From NCBI RefSeq assembly GCF_900109265.1, contig NZ_FNZM01000005.1, forward strand, positions 1-64,000: a DNA stretch of 64,000 bases, read 5' to 3'. Below are positions 17,389-25,679 of this stretch, one piece after another (position 1 is the stretch's first letter; every line of letters starts with the position of its first letter). The translations under genes were made by a program, and so were the position numbers. This DNA comes from Paraburkholderia tropica (GTDB lineage: Bacteria > Pseudomonadota > Gammaproteobacteria > Burkholderiales > Burkholderiaceae). A model generated the notes under the pieces. That model was not told the origin of the DNA and ran no database searches. It saw nothing but the letters and a program-made list of their open reading frames with translations.

Positions 17389-18771
17389 TCAGTCGAGCGC
17401 CGCACCGCGCCGTTCAGGAATCAGAAAGAGCGTGGCGAGGATGTCGAGCACGTAGATCGACGCGAGCATGGCGAGTGCCGTCGAGAACGAATAGCGCGCG
17501 GCCACGGCGCCCACCGCGAGCGGCCCGAAGCCGCCCACCGCGCGGCCGATGTTGAACAGCACGTTCTGCGCGGTGGCACGTGCGGCGGTCGGATACAGCT
17601 CGGAGATCAGTGCGCCGTAGCCACCGATCATGCCGTTCACGAACACGCCCATTGCCGCGCCGCCGATCAGGAGCGCGAACGGCGTGGAAAGCTGCGCGTA
17701 GACGAACACCATCGCGACCGCGCCCGCCTGGTAGAACAGGAACGCCGGACGGCGGCCGAAGCGGTCGGCGGCCACGCCGAACAGCCAGATGCCGAGCGCC
17801 ATGCCCGCGACGCTCGCCGCGGTCCAGAGCCCCGATTTCGTCAGCGAATAGCCGAACGACTTCGCGAGATACGCGGGCAGCCAGATCATCAGCCCGTAGT
17901 AGCCGAAGTTCTGCACCGAGCAGAGCACCGCCACGCCGAGACTCGCGCGCGCCGTGCGGGCGTCGGCGACCAGCAGGCGCAGCGCACGCGGCTTGTGCTG
18001 CGGCGCGGCCTGCGCCACGCGCTCGCGGTGCGCGACGAACAGTTCCGGTTCCTCGACGCGTCGGCGCACGAAGAACGACGCCACCGCCGGCAGCAGCCCG
18101 ACCGCGAACATGCCGCGCCACCCGATCACCGGCAGCAGCCACGGCGTGAGCAGCGCCGCGGCCAGCACGCCGGCCTGCCAGCCGAGCCCGACATACGACG
18201 ACGCCCGCGCACGCAGCCGCGCCGGCCACGCTTCGGCAACCAGCGCCATGCCGATGCCGAATTCGCCGCCGAGGCCGATGCCCGCGATGGTCCGGTAGAC
18301 CAGCAGATCGGCGTAACCGCGCGAGAGCGCGCACAGGCCGGTGAAGACGGCGAACAGCAGGATCGTCCAGGTCAGCACGCGCACGCGGCCGAAGCGGTCG
18401 GACAGCAGGCCGAACACGATGCCGCCGACCACCGCGCCCACCAGCGTCCACGTGACGAGCGAGCCCGCCTGGGCGCCCGTCAGATGCAGGTCGGCGCTGA
18501 TGGCGGGCAGCATGAAGCCGAGCATCAGCAGGTCGAAGCCGTCCATCGCGTAGCCCGCCACCGAGGCGATCAGCGCCCGCACGGCGTGGCCGCGCGGGGC
18601 TGTGTTCGCCGGGTCGCCCGACGGGTCGGGCGCGTTCACATGCGTGCTCGCGGCGGGCGCAAAGGCGACGTCGGCGGGGGTGGCGTCCGAGTCTTGGGGG
18701 GCTTGGGGGTTTGGGGAGACGGAAGCAGAACGTGGATCGGGCTGTGACCCGGAAGGCGAAGCAGGCGACAT
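17389..18771 (-). CDS. MFS transporter (aromatic acid:H+ symporter-like)
   Basis: The 460-residue inner-membrane carrier has about 12 membrane segments. An opening helix with AMDGFDLLMLGFMLP (the DGFD signature of the AAHS and related organic-acid groups) is followed by a loop 2-3 motif GLLSDRFGRVRVL and a second-half motif GVAADRFGRRPAF. Transported compounds in these groups are small organic or aromatic acids; the real substrate is unknown. The first 60 residues are a Pro/Ser/Ala-rich tail not typical of the family, so the true start could be one of the internal GTG codons. Confidence 0.85.
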   Translation of the reverse strand: MSPASPSGSQPDPRSASVSPNPQAPQDSDATPADVAFAPAASTHVNAPDPSGDPANTAPRGHAVRALIASVAGYAMDGFDLLMLGFMLPAISADLHLTGAQAGSLVTWTLVGAVVGGIVFGLLSDRFGRVRVLTWTILLFAVFTGLCALSRGYADLLVYRTIAGIGLGGEFGIGMALVAEAWPARLRARASSYVGLGWQAGVLAAALLTPWLLPVIGWRGMFAVGLLPAVASFFVRRRVEEPELFVAHRERVAQAAPQHKPRALRLLVADARTARASLGVAVLCSVQNFGYYGLMIWLPAYLAKSFGYSLTKSGLWTAASVAGMALGIWLFGVAADRFGRRPAFLFYQAGAVAMVFVYAQLSTPFALLIGGAAMGVFVNGMIGGYGALISELYPTAARATAQNVLFNIGRAVGGFGPLAVGAVAARYSFSTALAMLASIYVLDILATLFLIPERRGAALD

Positions 18772-19190
18772 GGCGGACGAAATCCTGTGCTGGACGGGCG
18801 CGGGCGCGCGCGACGCGGCCCCGGCGAAAACCGGCGTGAGTTTACTGGCGTGGGTGCGCGGTCACAACTGCGATCAAAAGCCAGCGCGGTTTGCGCATCC
18901 GTACCGACGCGCACCCCGATCGCGCCCCACAAACGGATCCATCACTGTCAGACGCTGTCAGATCGACTCGGTCATACCGACTCGTCGGCGCCCGTCAAGT
19001 CGGGTAAAATACCGGCCTACGCGCGCAAGAGAAGCCGTCCGGAGCGAGCGGGCCGTCTGAAGCCAAACCTCAGACGATCGACGCCCTCCAGACCGCGCAC
19101 CGCAGGTTCCGTGCACACGAACCCGCCGTGCCAGCGCCACCGGGCCGAGCGCCCACCCTCCTCCGCACTCTCACATCCAAGGATTCGCCC
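18772..19190. other. MFS-pyrE divergent intergenic region, no gene seen
   Basis: The 419 bp between the divergent MFS carrier and pyrE hold no supported gene. A TAAAAT box at 19005-19010 could be the -10 element for pyrE, with a leader of about 175 nt. The pyrE ribosome-binding site is AAGGA at 19179-19183. No pyrimidine-type attenuator hairpin with a T-run is visible. Confidence 0.5.
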
Positions 19191-19877
19191 ATGACAGGCA
19201 ACGATCGCCAGACGATCTCGGACGCAACCGCGAAAATGCTGCTCGAAGTGAAGGCCGTTCACTTCAACGCGGAAAAGCCCTTCATCTTCACTTCCGGCTG
19301 GGCGAGCCCGGTCTACATCGACTGCCGCAAGCTGATCTCGTACCCGCGCGTGCGCCGCGGCCTGATGGAAATGGCCGAAGCGACGATCCTGCGCGACGTC
19401 GGCTACGAGCAGATCGACGCCGTCGCCGGTGGCGAAACCGCGGGCATCCCGTTCGCGGCCTGGCTGTCGGACCGCCTGATGGTGCCGATGCAGTACGTGC
19501 GCAAGAAGCCGAAGGGTTTCGGCCGTAACGCGCAGATCGAAGGTCTGCTGACCGAAGGCCAGCGCGTGCTGCTGGTCGAAGACCTGACCACGGACAGCCG
19601 CAGCAAGATCAACTTCATCAACGCGCTGCGTACCGCGGGCGCGCAGGTGAACCACTGCTTCGTGCTGTTCCACTACAACATCTTCAAGGAAAGCGTCTCG
19701 GTCCTGAAGGACATCGACGTCGATCTGCACGCACTTGCCACGTGGTGGGACGTGCTGCGCGTCGCCAAGGAATCGGGCTACTTCGAAACGAAGACGCTCG
19801 ACGAAGTCGAGAAGTTCCTGCACGCACCGGCCGAATGGTCGGCGGCGCACGGCGGCGCGACGTCGGCACCGCAGTAA
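19191..19877 (+). CDS. pyrE: orotate phosphoribosyltransferase
   Basis: The 228-residue enzyme makes orotidine 5'-phosphate from orotate and PRPP in de novo pyrimidine synthesis. The PRPP-binding motif is seen in [14 protein letters not shown] near residue 127. Other family blocks are [17 protein letters not shown] and [14 protein letters not shown]. The start chosen is the ATG after AAGGA; a longer frame upstream has no support. A strong terminator follows. Confidence 0.95.
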   Translation: MTGNDRQTISDATAKMLLEVKAVHFNAEKPFIFTSGWASPVYIDCRKLISYPRVRRGLMEMAEATILRDVGYEQIDAVAGGETAGIPFAAWLSDRLMVPMQYVRKKPKGFGRNAQIEGLLTEGQRVLLVEDLTTDSRSKINFINALRTAGAQVNHCFVLFHYNIFKESVSVLKDIDVDLHALATWWDVLRVAKESGYFETKTLDEVEKFLHAPAEWSAAHGGATSAPQ

Positions 19878-19929
19878 ATCGCTGCAATAAATCGCTGGAT
19901 CAGCGCTGATCGCTTCGCGCGATCAGACT

Positions 19930-19966
19930 AAAAAGGCCATCCGCTTCACGGCGGATGGCCTTTTTT
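19930..19966 (+). terminator. intrinsic terminator of pyrE
   Basis: The stem AAAAAGGCCATCCGC pairs with GCGGATGGCCTTTTT around a six-base loop. It is symmetrical enough to serve the convergent response-regulator gene as well. Confidence 0.9.
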
Positions 19967-19995
19967 CATGTGCGTCCGATGAGCGGATAACGCGC

Positions 19996-20697
19996 TCAGG
20001 TCGCCCCGCCGCCCGGCACGCTCTCGTCCGGCACGTGCGCCGACAGATTGAGCAGCCCGTTGCTCTGCGCGTACTGAAAGAGTTCGGAGTCGCGGTCGAG
20101 TCCGAGCTTGCGCATGGCCGTGTTCTTCTGCGTGCTGATGGTCTTGATGCTGCGATTGAGCTTTTCCGAGATTTCCTTGATCGTCATGCCCGACACGAAC
20201 AGCCGCACCACCTCGAGCTCGCGCTTGGAGAGGATCACCTCCTCGCTCTTGCCGCCGCTGTTCATCCGCAGCGAATCGAGCGCGATCTTCACTTGCGGGC
20301 TCATATATTCGAGATTGCGGTGAACGTGCTGCACGGCGAGGCCGATATGACTGAGGTCGTCGGACTTGTGCACGACGGCGATCACGCCGAGTTCGCCCAG
20401 ACGCTTGAGCAGCGCGGCGTTCTCGAGCATGGTCAGGACGACGATGGGAATCTGGGGATAGTTGCGGCGCAGATAGCCGATGAGCGGCAGGCCGTCACCG
20501 TACTGGCCGCCTGGCATCGCGAGATCGGTCACGAGAACGTCGCAGGGCGTGGTCTGCAGCGCCTTGACCAGTTCGGTGGACTGACGGGCGCGCGCGACGA
20601 CCTGAATACCGGGAAACTTGAGCAGCGCATGCTCTGCGCCGAACAAGATCACCGGATGATCGTCCGCGACTACAACCCTGATTGGCTGCTGCTGCAT
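19996..20697 (-). CDS. two-component response regulator, NarL/RcsB type
   Basis: The 233-residue DNA-binding regulator has a receiver domain (VVVADDHPVILFGAEHALL; phosphoacceptor Asp in VLVTDLAMPGG near residue 57; Lys in AVVHKSDD). A LuxR-type helix-turn-helix follows (SKRELEVVRLFVSGMTIKEISEKLNRSIKTIST). The arrangement is closest to RcsB-like regulators of capsule and biofilm genes. The ATG is preceded by AGGAGG; a GTG immediately before it is not needed. No sensor kinase gene is adjacent, so the partner is encoded elsewhere. Confidence 0.92.
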   Translation of the reverse strand: MQQQPIRVVVADDHPVILFGAEHALLKFPGIQVVARARQSTELVKALQTTPCDVLVTDLAMPGGQYGDGLPLIGYLRRNYPQIPIVVLTMLENAALLKRLGELGVIAVVHKSDDLSHIGLAVQHVHRNLEYMSPQVKIALDSLRMNSGGKSEEVILSKRELEVVRLFVSGMTIKEISEKLNRSIKTISTQKNTAMRKLGLDRDSELFQYAQSNGLLNLSAHVPDESVPGGGAT

Positions 20698-21004
20698 CAC
20701 CCCTCCTGTAGGCAGTCCTGCTTTGTGCTTGACTTCTGATTGCCTGCGCGCCTACGGAACTCCCCGTTCCCGACACTCTCCGACATCCATATCGACTCTT
20801 TCCTACAGCCTTGCATTGCGTTGCAGGCCACGCAGAAAAGCTCGCGACTATAGCCGATTTCCTCCTGCGCGAAGTGCTCGCGCAAGCGAAAGACATCGCA
20901 GGAATACCGTTATATTGAACGAAATTCGATCTGGCGCACAATTCAAATGCGCACTGTCGGAAATATCTGAGATGCACGCGTTCAACATACAGGAGAACCG
21001 GCTC
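20698..21004. other. divergent intergenic region, no gene seen
   Basis: The 307 bp between the divergent response regulator and the PEBP-like gene hold the AGGAGG site of the regulator and a CAGGAGAACC site of the PEBP gene. The centre (20905-20975) is AT-richer and probably holds the promoters. A short minus-strand frame that overlaps the regulator start has no ribosome-binding site and is not called. Confidence 0.5.
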
Positions 21005-21619
21005 ATGCGTAATCGGCGTGTGACTGCTGCGCCCGCATTGACTGCAATCGCGCGCGCTTCCGTGATGGCCGTCAAGGCTGCGCGCGTGGGCGTCGCGCTG
21101 CTCTTGATCTGCGCGGGCGCTCGCGTGCAGGCCGCCGAGCACTTCGCCGTGAGCAGTGCGAACTGGCACGACGGCGCTCAGGTGGCCAGCGCGCAAATCT
21201 TCAACGAAAGCGGCTGCGAAGGCCGCAACCATTCGCCGCAACTGAGCTGGCGCAATGCGCCTGCCGGCACGCGCAGCTTCGCGGTCACCGTGTTCGATCC
21301 CGATGCGCCCGGGCGCGGCTGGTGGCACTGGGCCGTCGCCAACATACCCGCTCGCGTCGCCTCGCTACCCGAGGACGCGAGCGCGTCGGGTGCGCTGAAG
21401 AAACTCGGCGCGATCGAGGCGCGCAACGATTTCGGCGGCGACGGCTACGGCGGCCCCTGCCCGCCGCCTGGCAAACCGCATCGCTATGTCGTGACCGTCT
21501 ACGCACTGCGCGTCGACAAGCTCGCGCTCGCCCCGGGCCGCCCCGGCACGATGTTCGAGCACGAGATCGAAGGCGCGGCGCTCGGCAGCGCAACGATCAC
21601 CGTCACGTACGGCCGCTGA
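21005..21619 (+). CDS. YbhB/YbcL family (PEBP-like) exported protein
   Basis: The 204-residue protein has an N-terminal signal segment (hydrophobic stretch about residues 20-40, ending GARVQAAEH) and a phosphatidylethanolamine-binding-protein fold. Family blocks are SPQLSWRNAPAGTRSFAVTVFDPDAP, WWHWAVANIP and GYGGPCPPPGKPHRY. The cellular role of bacterial members is not established. The start is set by AGGAGA at 20991-20996; an upstream in-frame ATG at 20972 is less likely. The protein should be periplasmic. Confidence 0.9.
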   Translation: MRNRRVTAAPALTAIARASVMAVKAARVGVALLLICAGARVQAAEHFAVSSANWHDGAQVASAQIFNESGCEGRNHSPQLSWRNAPAGTRSFAVTVFDPDAPGRGWWHWAVANIPARVASLPEDASASGALKKLGAIEARNDFGGDGYGGPCPPPGKPHRYVVTVYALRVDKLALAPGRPGTMFEHEIEGAALGSATITVTYGR

Positions 21620-21660
21620 GGACAGCGAACCTTTGCAAACGTTCGTTGCGCGACGCCGCG

Positions 21661-21696
21661 CATAACGCGCATAACGCGCATAACCCGCATAACCCG
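21661..21696. repeat. four tandem 9-bp repeats
   Basis: CATAACGCG occurs twice and CATAACCCG twice in direct succession, followed by a partial copy. They lie just after the PEBP-like gene. The CGCATAAC unit is not part of a hairpin with a T-run, so this is not a terminator. Confidence 0.8.
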
Positions 21697-21901
21697 CATT
21701 TCGCACGTTTCAGACACGCCGGTCATGACGCGACGCATGACACGCCGATTACGTCGCACGCCGAAAAACTCTCCTACCGCCCGCTACGCGCCGCGGCGCG
21801 CGACAGCGCCGCGGAACTGGTTACCATGATGCGACGCCGCACGCGCGTGCGGCCCGTCCTGATCTGCCGTTCTCCGTCGTTCAACTTCACTGGAGCCAGT
21901 C

Positions 21902-22483
21902 ATGTCCCGGATCGTCATTGCGTATCACAGCGGCTACGGCCACACGAAGAAACTCGCCGAAGCCGTGCACGCGGGCGTACAAGGCGCGGGCGCGCACGCG
22001 ACGCTCATTGCCGTCGCCGACATCGACGATGCGGGCTGGGCCGAGCTCGACGCCGCCGACGCCATCATCTTCGGCGCGCCGACCTACATGGGCGGACCGT
22101 CCGCCGACTTCAAGAAGTTCGCCGACGCCAGCTCGAAAGCCTGGTTCACGCAGAAGTGGAAGGACAAGGTCGCGGCGGGTTTCACCAACTCGGCGACGAT
22201 GAACGGCGACAAGTTCTCGACCATTCAGTACTTCGTAACGCTGTCGATGCAGCACGGCATGATCTGGACCGGCACCGGCATGCTGCCCGCCAACACGAAA
22301 GCGGCCACGCGCGACGATCTGAATTTCGTCGGCGGCTTCACCGGCCTGCTCGCGCAATCGCCCGCCGACGCCTCGCCCGACGAAGCGCCGCCTTCGGGCG
22401 ATCTCGAAACCGCGAAAGCCTTCGGCACGCGCGTCGCCGCGGTAACGGAGCGCTGGCTCGCGGGGCGCGCGGCGTCAGCCTGA
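21902..22483 (+). CDS. flavodoxin / NAD(P)H-quinone oxidoreductase-like protein
   Basis: The 193-residue FMN protein has the phosphate-binding loop YHSGYGHTKKLAEAV near residues 8-22. The isoalloxazine-binding segment is FGAPTYMGGPSADFKKF, and QHGMIWTGTG resembles the WrbA and flavodoxin-type NADPH:quinone oxidoreductase group. It probably carries out two-electron reduction of quinones or similar acceptors in the cytoplasm. The C-terminal 25 residues are Ala/Pro/Asp-rich before a last helix. No partner gene is adjacent. Confidence 0.88.
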   Translation: MSRIVIAYHSGYGHTKKLAEAVHAGVQGAGAHATLIAVADIDDAGWAELDAADAIIFGAPTYMGGPSADFKKFADASSKAWFTQKWKDKVAAGFTNSATMNGDKFSTIQYFVTLSMQHGMIWTGTGMLPANTKAATRDDLNFVGGFTGLLAQSPADASPDEAPPSGDLETAKAFGTRVAAVTERWLAGRAASA

Positions 22484-22530
22484 AGTCCCCTCCGCGCCCG
22501 ATCCCGTCGCGATTGGCGGCGGTTCGGCAT

Positions 22531-22553
22531 GCGAACGTCTGACAGACGTTCGC
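22531..22553. repeat. perfect 23-bp inverted repeat between flavodoxin gene and argC
   Basis: The arms GCGAACGTCTG and CAGACGTTCGC (11 bp each) flank a single A at 22542. No T-run follows on either strand, so it is not a standard terminator. It may be a protein-binding dyad or a very short-loop cruciform. It lies about 100 bp upstream of the likely argC -10 box (TAAAAT, 22652-22657). Confidence 0.7.
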
Positions 22554-22746
22554 GCCCCCTGACCGCGAATTGCCCTACTCGCTAAGCCAGATCCTCGGGT
22601 AAAGCCTGATTTTTTTCGGCCCGGCGTCACACGTGCGGCGGCATACGGTCTTAAAATACCGTTCCCGCGCCCCATCGGTGAGCGCGCAGCGACTCGCGCT
22701 GCGCGGCAGGCGGCGCCCGCAATCCCCGCGTTTCAGAGAGAGCGAG

Positions 22747-23694
22747 ATGAGCACGAAAGTTTTTGTCGACGGACAGGAAGGCACGACCGGCCTGAAGATT
22801 TTCGAATACCTGTCGCAGCGCGCCGACGTCGAGATCCTGCGGATCGACGAGGCCAAGCGGAAGGACGTCGAGGAACGCCGTCGTCTCATCAACGCATCGG
22901 ATGTGACCTTCCTGTGCCTGCCGGACGTGGCCTCGCGCGAATCGGCTTCGCTGGTCGAGAACGACCGCACGGTGCTGATCGACGCGAGCACGGCCTTCCG
23001 CACCCACGCCGACTGGGCTTACGGCCTGCCTGAACTGACCCGCGCGCAGCGCGAGAAAGTGCGCGCGTCGAAGCGCATCGCGGTCCCCGGCTGCCACGCT
23101 TCGGCATTCGTGCTGGCGATGCGCCCGCTCGTCGAGGCCGGTCTGGTCGCGCCCGGTTTCGCGGCGCACAGCTACTCGCTGACCGGCTACAGCGGCGGCG
23201 GCAAGAAGATGATTGCGGAGTACGAAGCAGGCGGCAATCCGAAGCTGATGAGCCCGCGCCCGTACGCGCTCGGCCTCACGCACAAGCATCTGCCGGAAAT
23301 GGCGTTCCACGGCGGCCTCGAGCAGCCGCCCGTGTTCACGCCGATCGTCGGCCCGTTCTACAAGGGCCTCGCGGTCACGACCTATTTTTCGCCGAAGCAG
23401 CTCACGCGCCGCGCCGCGCCGCAAGACGTGCTCGCGCTGTACAGCGAGTACTACGCGGGCGAGCGCTTCGTGCGCGTGATGCCGTTCAACGCCGATGAGA
23501 ATCTCGACAGCGGCATGTTCGACGTGCAGGCGAACAACGACAGCAATCGCGTCGACCTGTTCGTGTTCGGCAACGACGAGCAGTTCGTCACGGTCGCGCG
23601 CCTCGACAATCTGGGCAAGGGCGCCTCGGGCGCGGCGATCCAGTGTATGAACCTCGCGATCGGCGCGGCCGAAGACAGCGGCCTGAACGCATAA
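22747..23694 (+). CDS. argC: N-acetyl-gamma-glutamyl-phosphate reductase (type 2)
   Basis: The 315-residue cytoplasmic enzyme performs the NADPH-dependent third step of arginine synthesis. The short length and the start [19 protein letters not shown] mark the type 2 subfamily. The catalytic Cys is in VPGCHASAF near residue 116. [15 protein letters not shown] and [13 protein letters not shown] are further family blocks. The ATG follows a GAGAGAGCGAG stretch. It is a single-gene unit with its own terminator; no other arg genes are nearby. Confidence 0.94.
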   Translation: MSTKVFVDGQEGTTGLKIFEYLSQRADVEILRIDEAKRKDVEERRRLINASDVTFLCLPDVASRESASLVENDRTVLIDASTAFRTHADWAYGLPELTRAQREKVRASKRIAVPGCHASAFVLAMRPLVEAGLVAPGFAAHSYSLTGYSGGGKKMIAEYEAGGNPKLMSPRPYALGLTHKHLPEMAFHGGLEQPPVFTPIVGPFYKGLAVTTYFSPKQLTRRAAPQDVLALYSEYYAGERFVRVMPFNADENLDSGMFDVQANNDSNRVDLFVFGNDEQFVTVARLDNLGKGASGAAIQCMNLAIGAAEDSGLNA

Positions 23695-23726
23695 GGCCCC
23701 GGCAGCGCGGTTTTCGCGTCGCCAAC

Positions 23727-23757
23727 AAAAAACCGGCTTCTCGGAGCCGGTTTTTTT
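23727..23757 (+). terminator. intrinsic terminator of argC
   Basis: AAAAAACCGGCT pairs with AGCCGGTTTTTT around a TCTCGG loop, with a seven-base T-run. Confidence 0.92.
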
Positions 23758-23824
23758 ACGTCCGCGCTTGGTCGACGCTTGAGTCCGCGAGTCGTGCGCA
23801 AGGCCGTGTGCAAAGTGCACAGGC

Positions 23825-23887
23825 GAAAAAAAGCCCGCCATGTTTGGCGGGCTGAATCCATATCAGAGGAGACATGGAGGAGACAAA
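23825..23887 (-). ncRNA. candidate small regulatory RNA with two anti-Shine-Dalgarno octamers
   Basis: On the minus strand a promoter (23892-23920) is followed by about 60 nt ending in an intrinsic terminator. The terminator stem AGCCCGCCA/TGGCGGGCT (23832-23853) has a TGTT loop and a seven-U tail. The 5' part contains GUCUCCUC twice (23884-23877 and 23873-23866), 11 nt apart and apparently unpaired. This sequence can bind ribosome-binding sites of the type GAGGAGAC. In this window hppD has nine matching bases (8953-8961) and paaB eight (2819-2826). Start site and expression are inferred; a trans-acting translational repressor of catabolic genes is the best reading. Confidence 0.65.
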
Positions 23888-23891
23888 GCGA

Positions 23892-23920
23892 AGTATATCG
23901 AACTACTTGGTGCGACGCAA
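23892..23920 (-). promoter_or_regulatory. promoter of the small-RNA candidate
   Basis: The minus-strand -35 box TTGCGT (23915-23920) and -10 box TATACT (23892-23897) are exactly 17 bp apart, close to the sigma70 consensus. The only element downstream before the terminator is the short anti-Shine-Dalgarno RNA. Confidence 0.65.
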
Positions 23921-24042
23921 CATGTAAAGTAGTGTGGACCCTGAACGTTGCAATTTAGCAACAGAATACGCGTCCTGAATTACCCGCAGATGATCTGGAT
24001 ATCGGGGCAAATCGATGGATGAGTGCGTGCGCCAACGCCGGC

Positions 24043-24462
24043 TTATCCGCCGATCATCGAGAGGATGAAAGTGAGCTGATCGAGCCCGACCGGACGCACG
24101 AGGTGGACATCGAAACCGGCCGCGAGCGCCTCGTCGCGATGCTGAGACTCGCCCCAGCCGCTCAGCGCGATCAGCAGCGGCAAGCGCGCTGGCGCCGCTT
24201 GTGCGCCGGGCGCGCCAGGCATGGCGGGCGCGACGCGAGTGACGCACGCCTCGCGCAGCCGCTGCACCAGCACGGCGAAATCGTCGCCATCGGCCAGCGA
24301 CAGCGCGACGATCGCCACGTCGGGCGCGAAACGCGACGCCGCCTCGACCGCGTCGTCCAGCGTGCGGGCCAGCGCCGTCGCGTACTGGAGGTCGGCCAGC
24401 AAGGTGCCGAGTCCTGCCAGCGACTTTTCGTCGTTATCGGCGATCAGAATGCGCGCTTCCAT
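24043..24462 (-). CDS. degenerate response-regulator receiver protein
   Basis: This 139-residue stand-alone domain has a CheY-like fold. ILIADNDEKSL keeps the acidic pair at the N-terminus, and LIALSGWGESQHRDEALAAGFDVHLVRPVG matches strands 4-5. The position of the phosphoacceptor reads VAIVALSLADG, with Ala where Asp is expected, and the conserved Lys of the KP motif is Arg. An insertion with PGAPGAQAAPA precedes strand 4. It therefore probably cannot be phosphorylated in the normal way and may work as a protein-interaction module. No kinase is adjacent; the candidate small RNA lies downstream on the same strand. Confidence 0.75.
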   Translation of the reverse strand: MEARILIADNDEKSLAGLGTLLADLQYATALARTLDDAVEAASRFAPDVAIVALSLADGDDFAVLVQRLREACVTRVAPAMPGAPGAQAAPARLPLLIALSGWGESQHRDEALAAGFDVHLVRPVGLDQLTFILSMIGG

Positions 24463-24717
24463 CCACCCTCTCCCGCGCCATTTCTCTCGCCTTCTCCCGG
24501 ACCGCTCGTTTGCATCGACCTCGCCCCGATGGTGTGGTGAGCGCGGCGCGCAATCGCAAGTGCACGGAATGCACCGGATGCCGCCGCGTTCTGTCCCACA
24601 TTCTGCATATGCGCCCGGATGGGCTTTGTGCGTCAGCGCGCGGTCGTCTGATGATTTTGACCTGCGCGGCGCGTCGTCGGCTCCCGTGCTTGCGCCCCGA
24701 ATGGTGCTGCGTGGCGC

Positions 24718-25593
24718 TCAGTCGCCCCGCCCCGCGCGCCGCGCCGACACCTTGCCGAGCACGGCGAAATCGCGCTCGCCGTCGCCGTGCGCGATCGCTT
24801 CGAGCAGACTGTCGCGCACCACGCTCGCAACCGGCAGCGGCGTCGATACCGCGTCGGCGGCCGCGAGCGCGAGGCGCACATCCTTGAGCCCGAGGCGCGC
24901 CTTGAAGAGCGCGGGCTCGTAGCGGCCCTCGGCAATCATGCCGCCGTAGCCCGCGTAGACCGGTCCCGGAAACGGCCCGCTCGTGACGACGTCGAGAAAA
25001 TCGCGCATCGCGACGCCGTGTCCGCCCAGCAGCGCCGCCGCCTCGCCGAGTGTTTCCACGGCCGCGGCCAGCATGAAGTTCGCCGCCAGTTTCATCACGT
25101 TGGCCTGCGGCGCCAGCGCGCCGATGCGCCAGGTTTTCTGGCCGATGGCGTCGAACAGCGGCTGCGCGCGGTCGATGGCCTCGGCCGCGCCCGCCGCGAT
25201 GATCGTCAGCTTCGCCGCCGCCGCCGCGTCGGGCCGCCCGAGCACCGGCGCCGCCACGTAGTGCAGGCCGCGCTCGGCATGCTCGCGCGCGAGCGTTTCG
25301 GCGAGCGCGACCGAAATCGTCGCCATGTTCACGTGCACGAGGCCGCGCGCGGCGCCGGCGAGCAGCGCGGCATTGATCACGTCGCGCGTGGCCGCGTCGT
25401 CGGCGAGCATCGAGAGCACGGCGTCGCCCGCGAAAGCCTCGGCCGGCGTGGCGACCACGCGCGCGCCCGCCGCGGCCAGCGCGTCGGCCTTCGCCGCCGT
25501 GCGGTTCCAGACCCGCACCGTGTGTCCCGCCTTCAGCAGGTTGGCGACCATTGCGCCGCCCATTTCGCCGAGGCCGATAAAGCCGATGTCCAT
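24718..25593 (-). CDS. NAD(P)-dependent oxidoreductase of the 3-hydroxyisobutyrate dehydrogenase family
   Basis: The 291-residue beta-hydroxyacid dehydrogenase has the Rossmann motif GFIGLGEMGGAMVANLL at the N-terminus. The substrate region is VNMATISVALAETLA (usually DxST in the family, here NMAT) and the catalytic Lys is in VMKLAANF near residue 170. The replaced substrate loop and YVAAPVLGRPDAAA suggest a glyoxylate/succinic-semialdehyde-reductase-like or otherwise divergent member, not a true 3-hydroxyisobutyrate dehydrogenase. It is divergent from the Mut7-C gene with 86 bp between starts. Confidence 0.87.
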   Translation of the reverse strand: MDIGFIGLGEMGGAMVANLLKAGHTVRVWNRTAAKADALAAAGARVVATPAEAFAGDAVLSMLADDAATRDVINAALLAGAARGLVHVNMATISVALAETLAREHAERGLHYVAAPVLGRPDAAAAAKLTIIAAGAAEAIDRAQPLFDAIGQKTWRIGALAPQANVMKLAANFMLAAAVETLGEAAALLGGHGVAMRDFLDVVTSGPFPGPVYAGYGGMIAEGRYEPALFKARLGLKDVRLALAAADAVSTPLPVASVVRDSLLEAIAHGDGERDFAVLGKVSARRAGRGD

Positions 25594-25679
25594 CTCATGC
25601 TCCTTGTAGTGGGAACCGGCAGTAGAGCACAGCGCGACGGCATCTGCAGCGCGCCGGGAGCAGTGCCATACTGGCCGGC

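Larger units (their letters stand above)
23695..24042. other. argC-receiver gene interval with terminator and small-RNA candidate
   Basis: The 348 bp hold the argC terminator (23727-23757), a minus-strand candidate small RNA with its promoter (23825-23920), and about 120 bp up to the next gene in which I see nothing clear. No convincing protein frame is present. Confidence 0.7.

Noticed and set aside
17004..17405. Open frames on both strands in the 550-bp gap after the MFS gene
   Set aside because: There is no ribosome-binding site, the composition is Arg/Ala-only, and the frames overlap each other. They are best explained by GCG-rich sequence lacking stops.
20701..20885. Short minus-strand frame overlapping the response-regulator start
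   Set aside because: It has no ribosome-binding site and no family resemblance, and the regulator has a strong AGGAGG site of its own within this frame.
23874..23927. 17-residue plus-strand frame across the small-RNA promoter
   Set aside because: It begins inside the GAGGAGAC repeats, which look like ribosome-binding sites on this strand but are explained better as the complement of the anti-Shine-Dalgarno RNA. The frame is too short to support.
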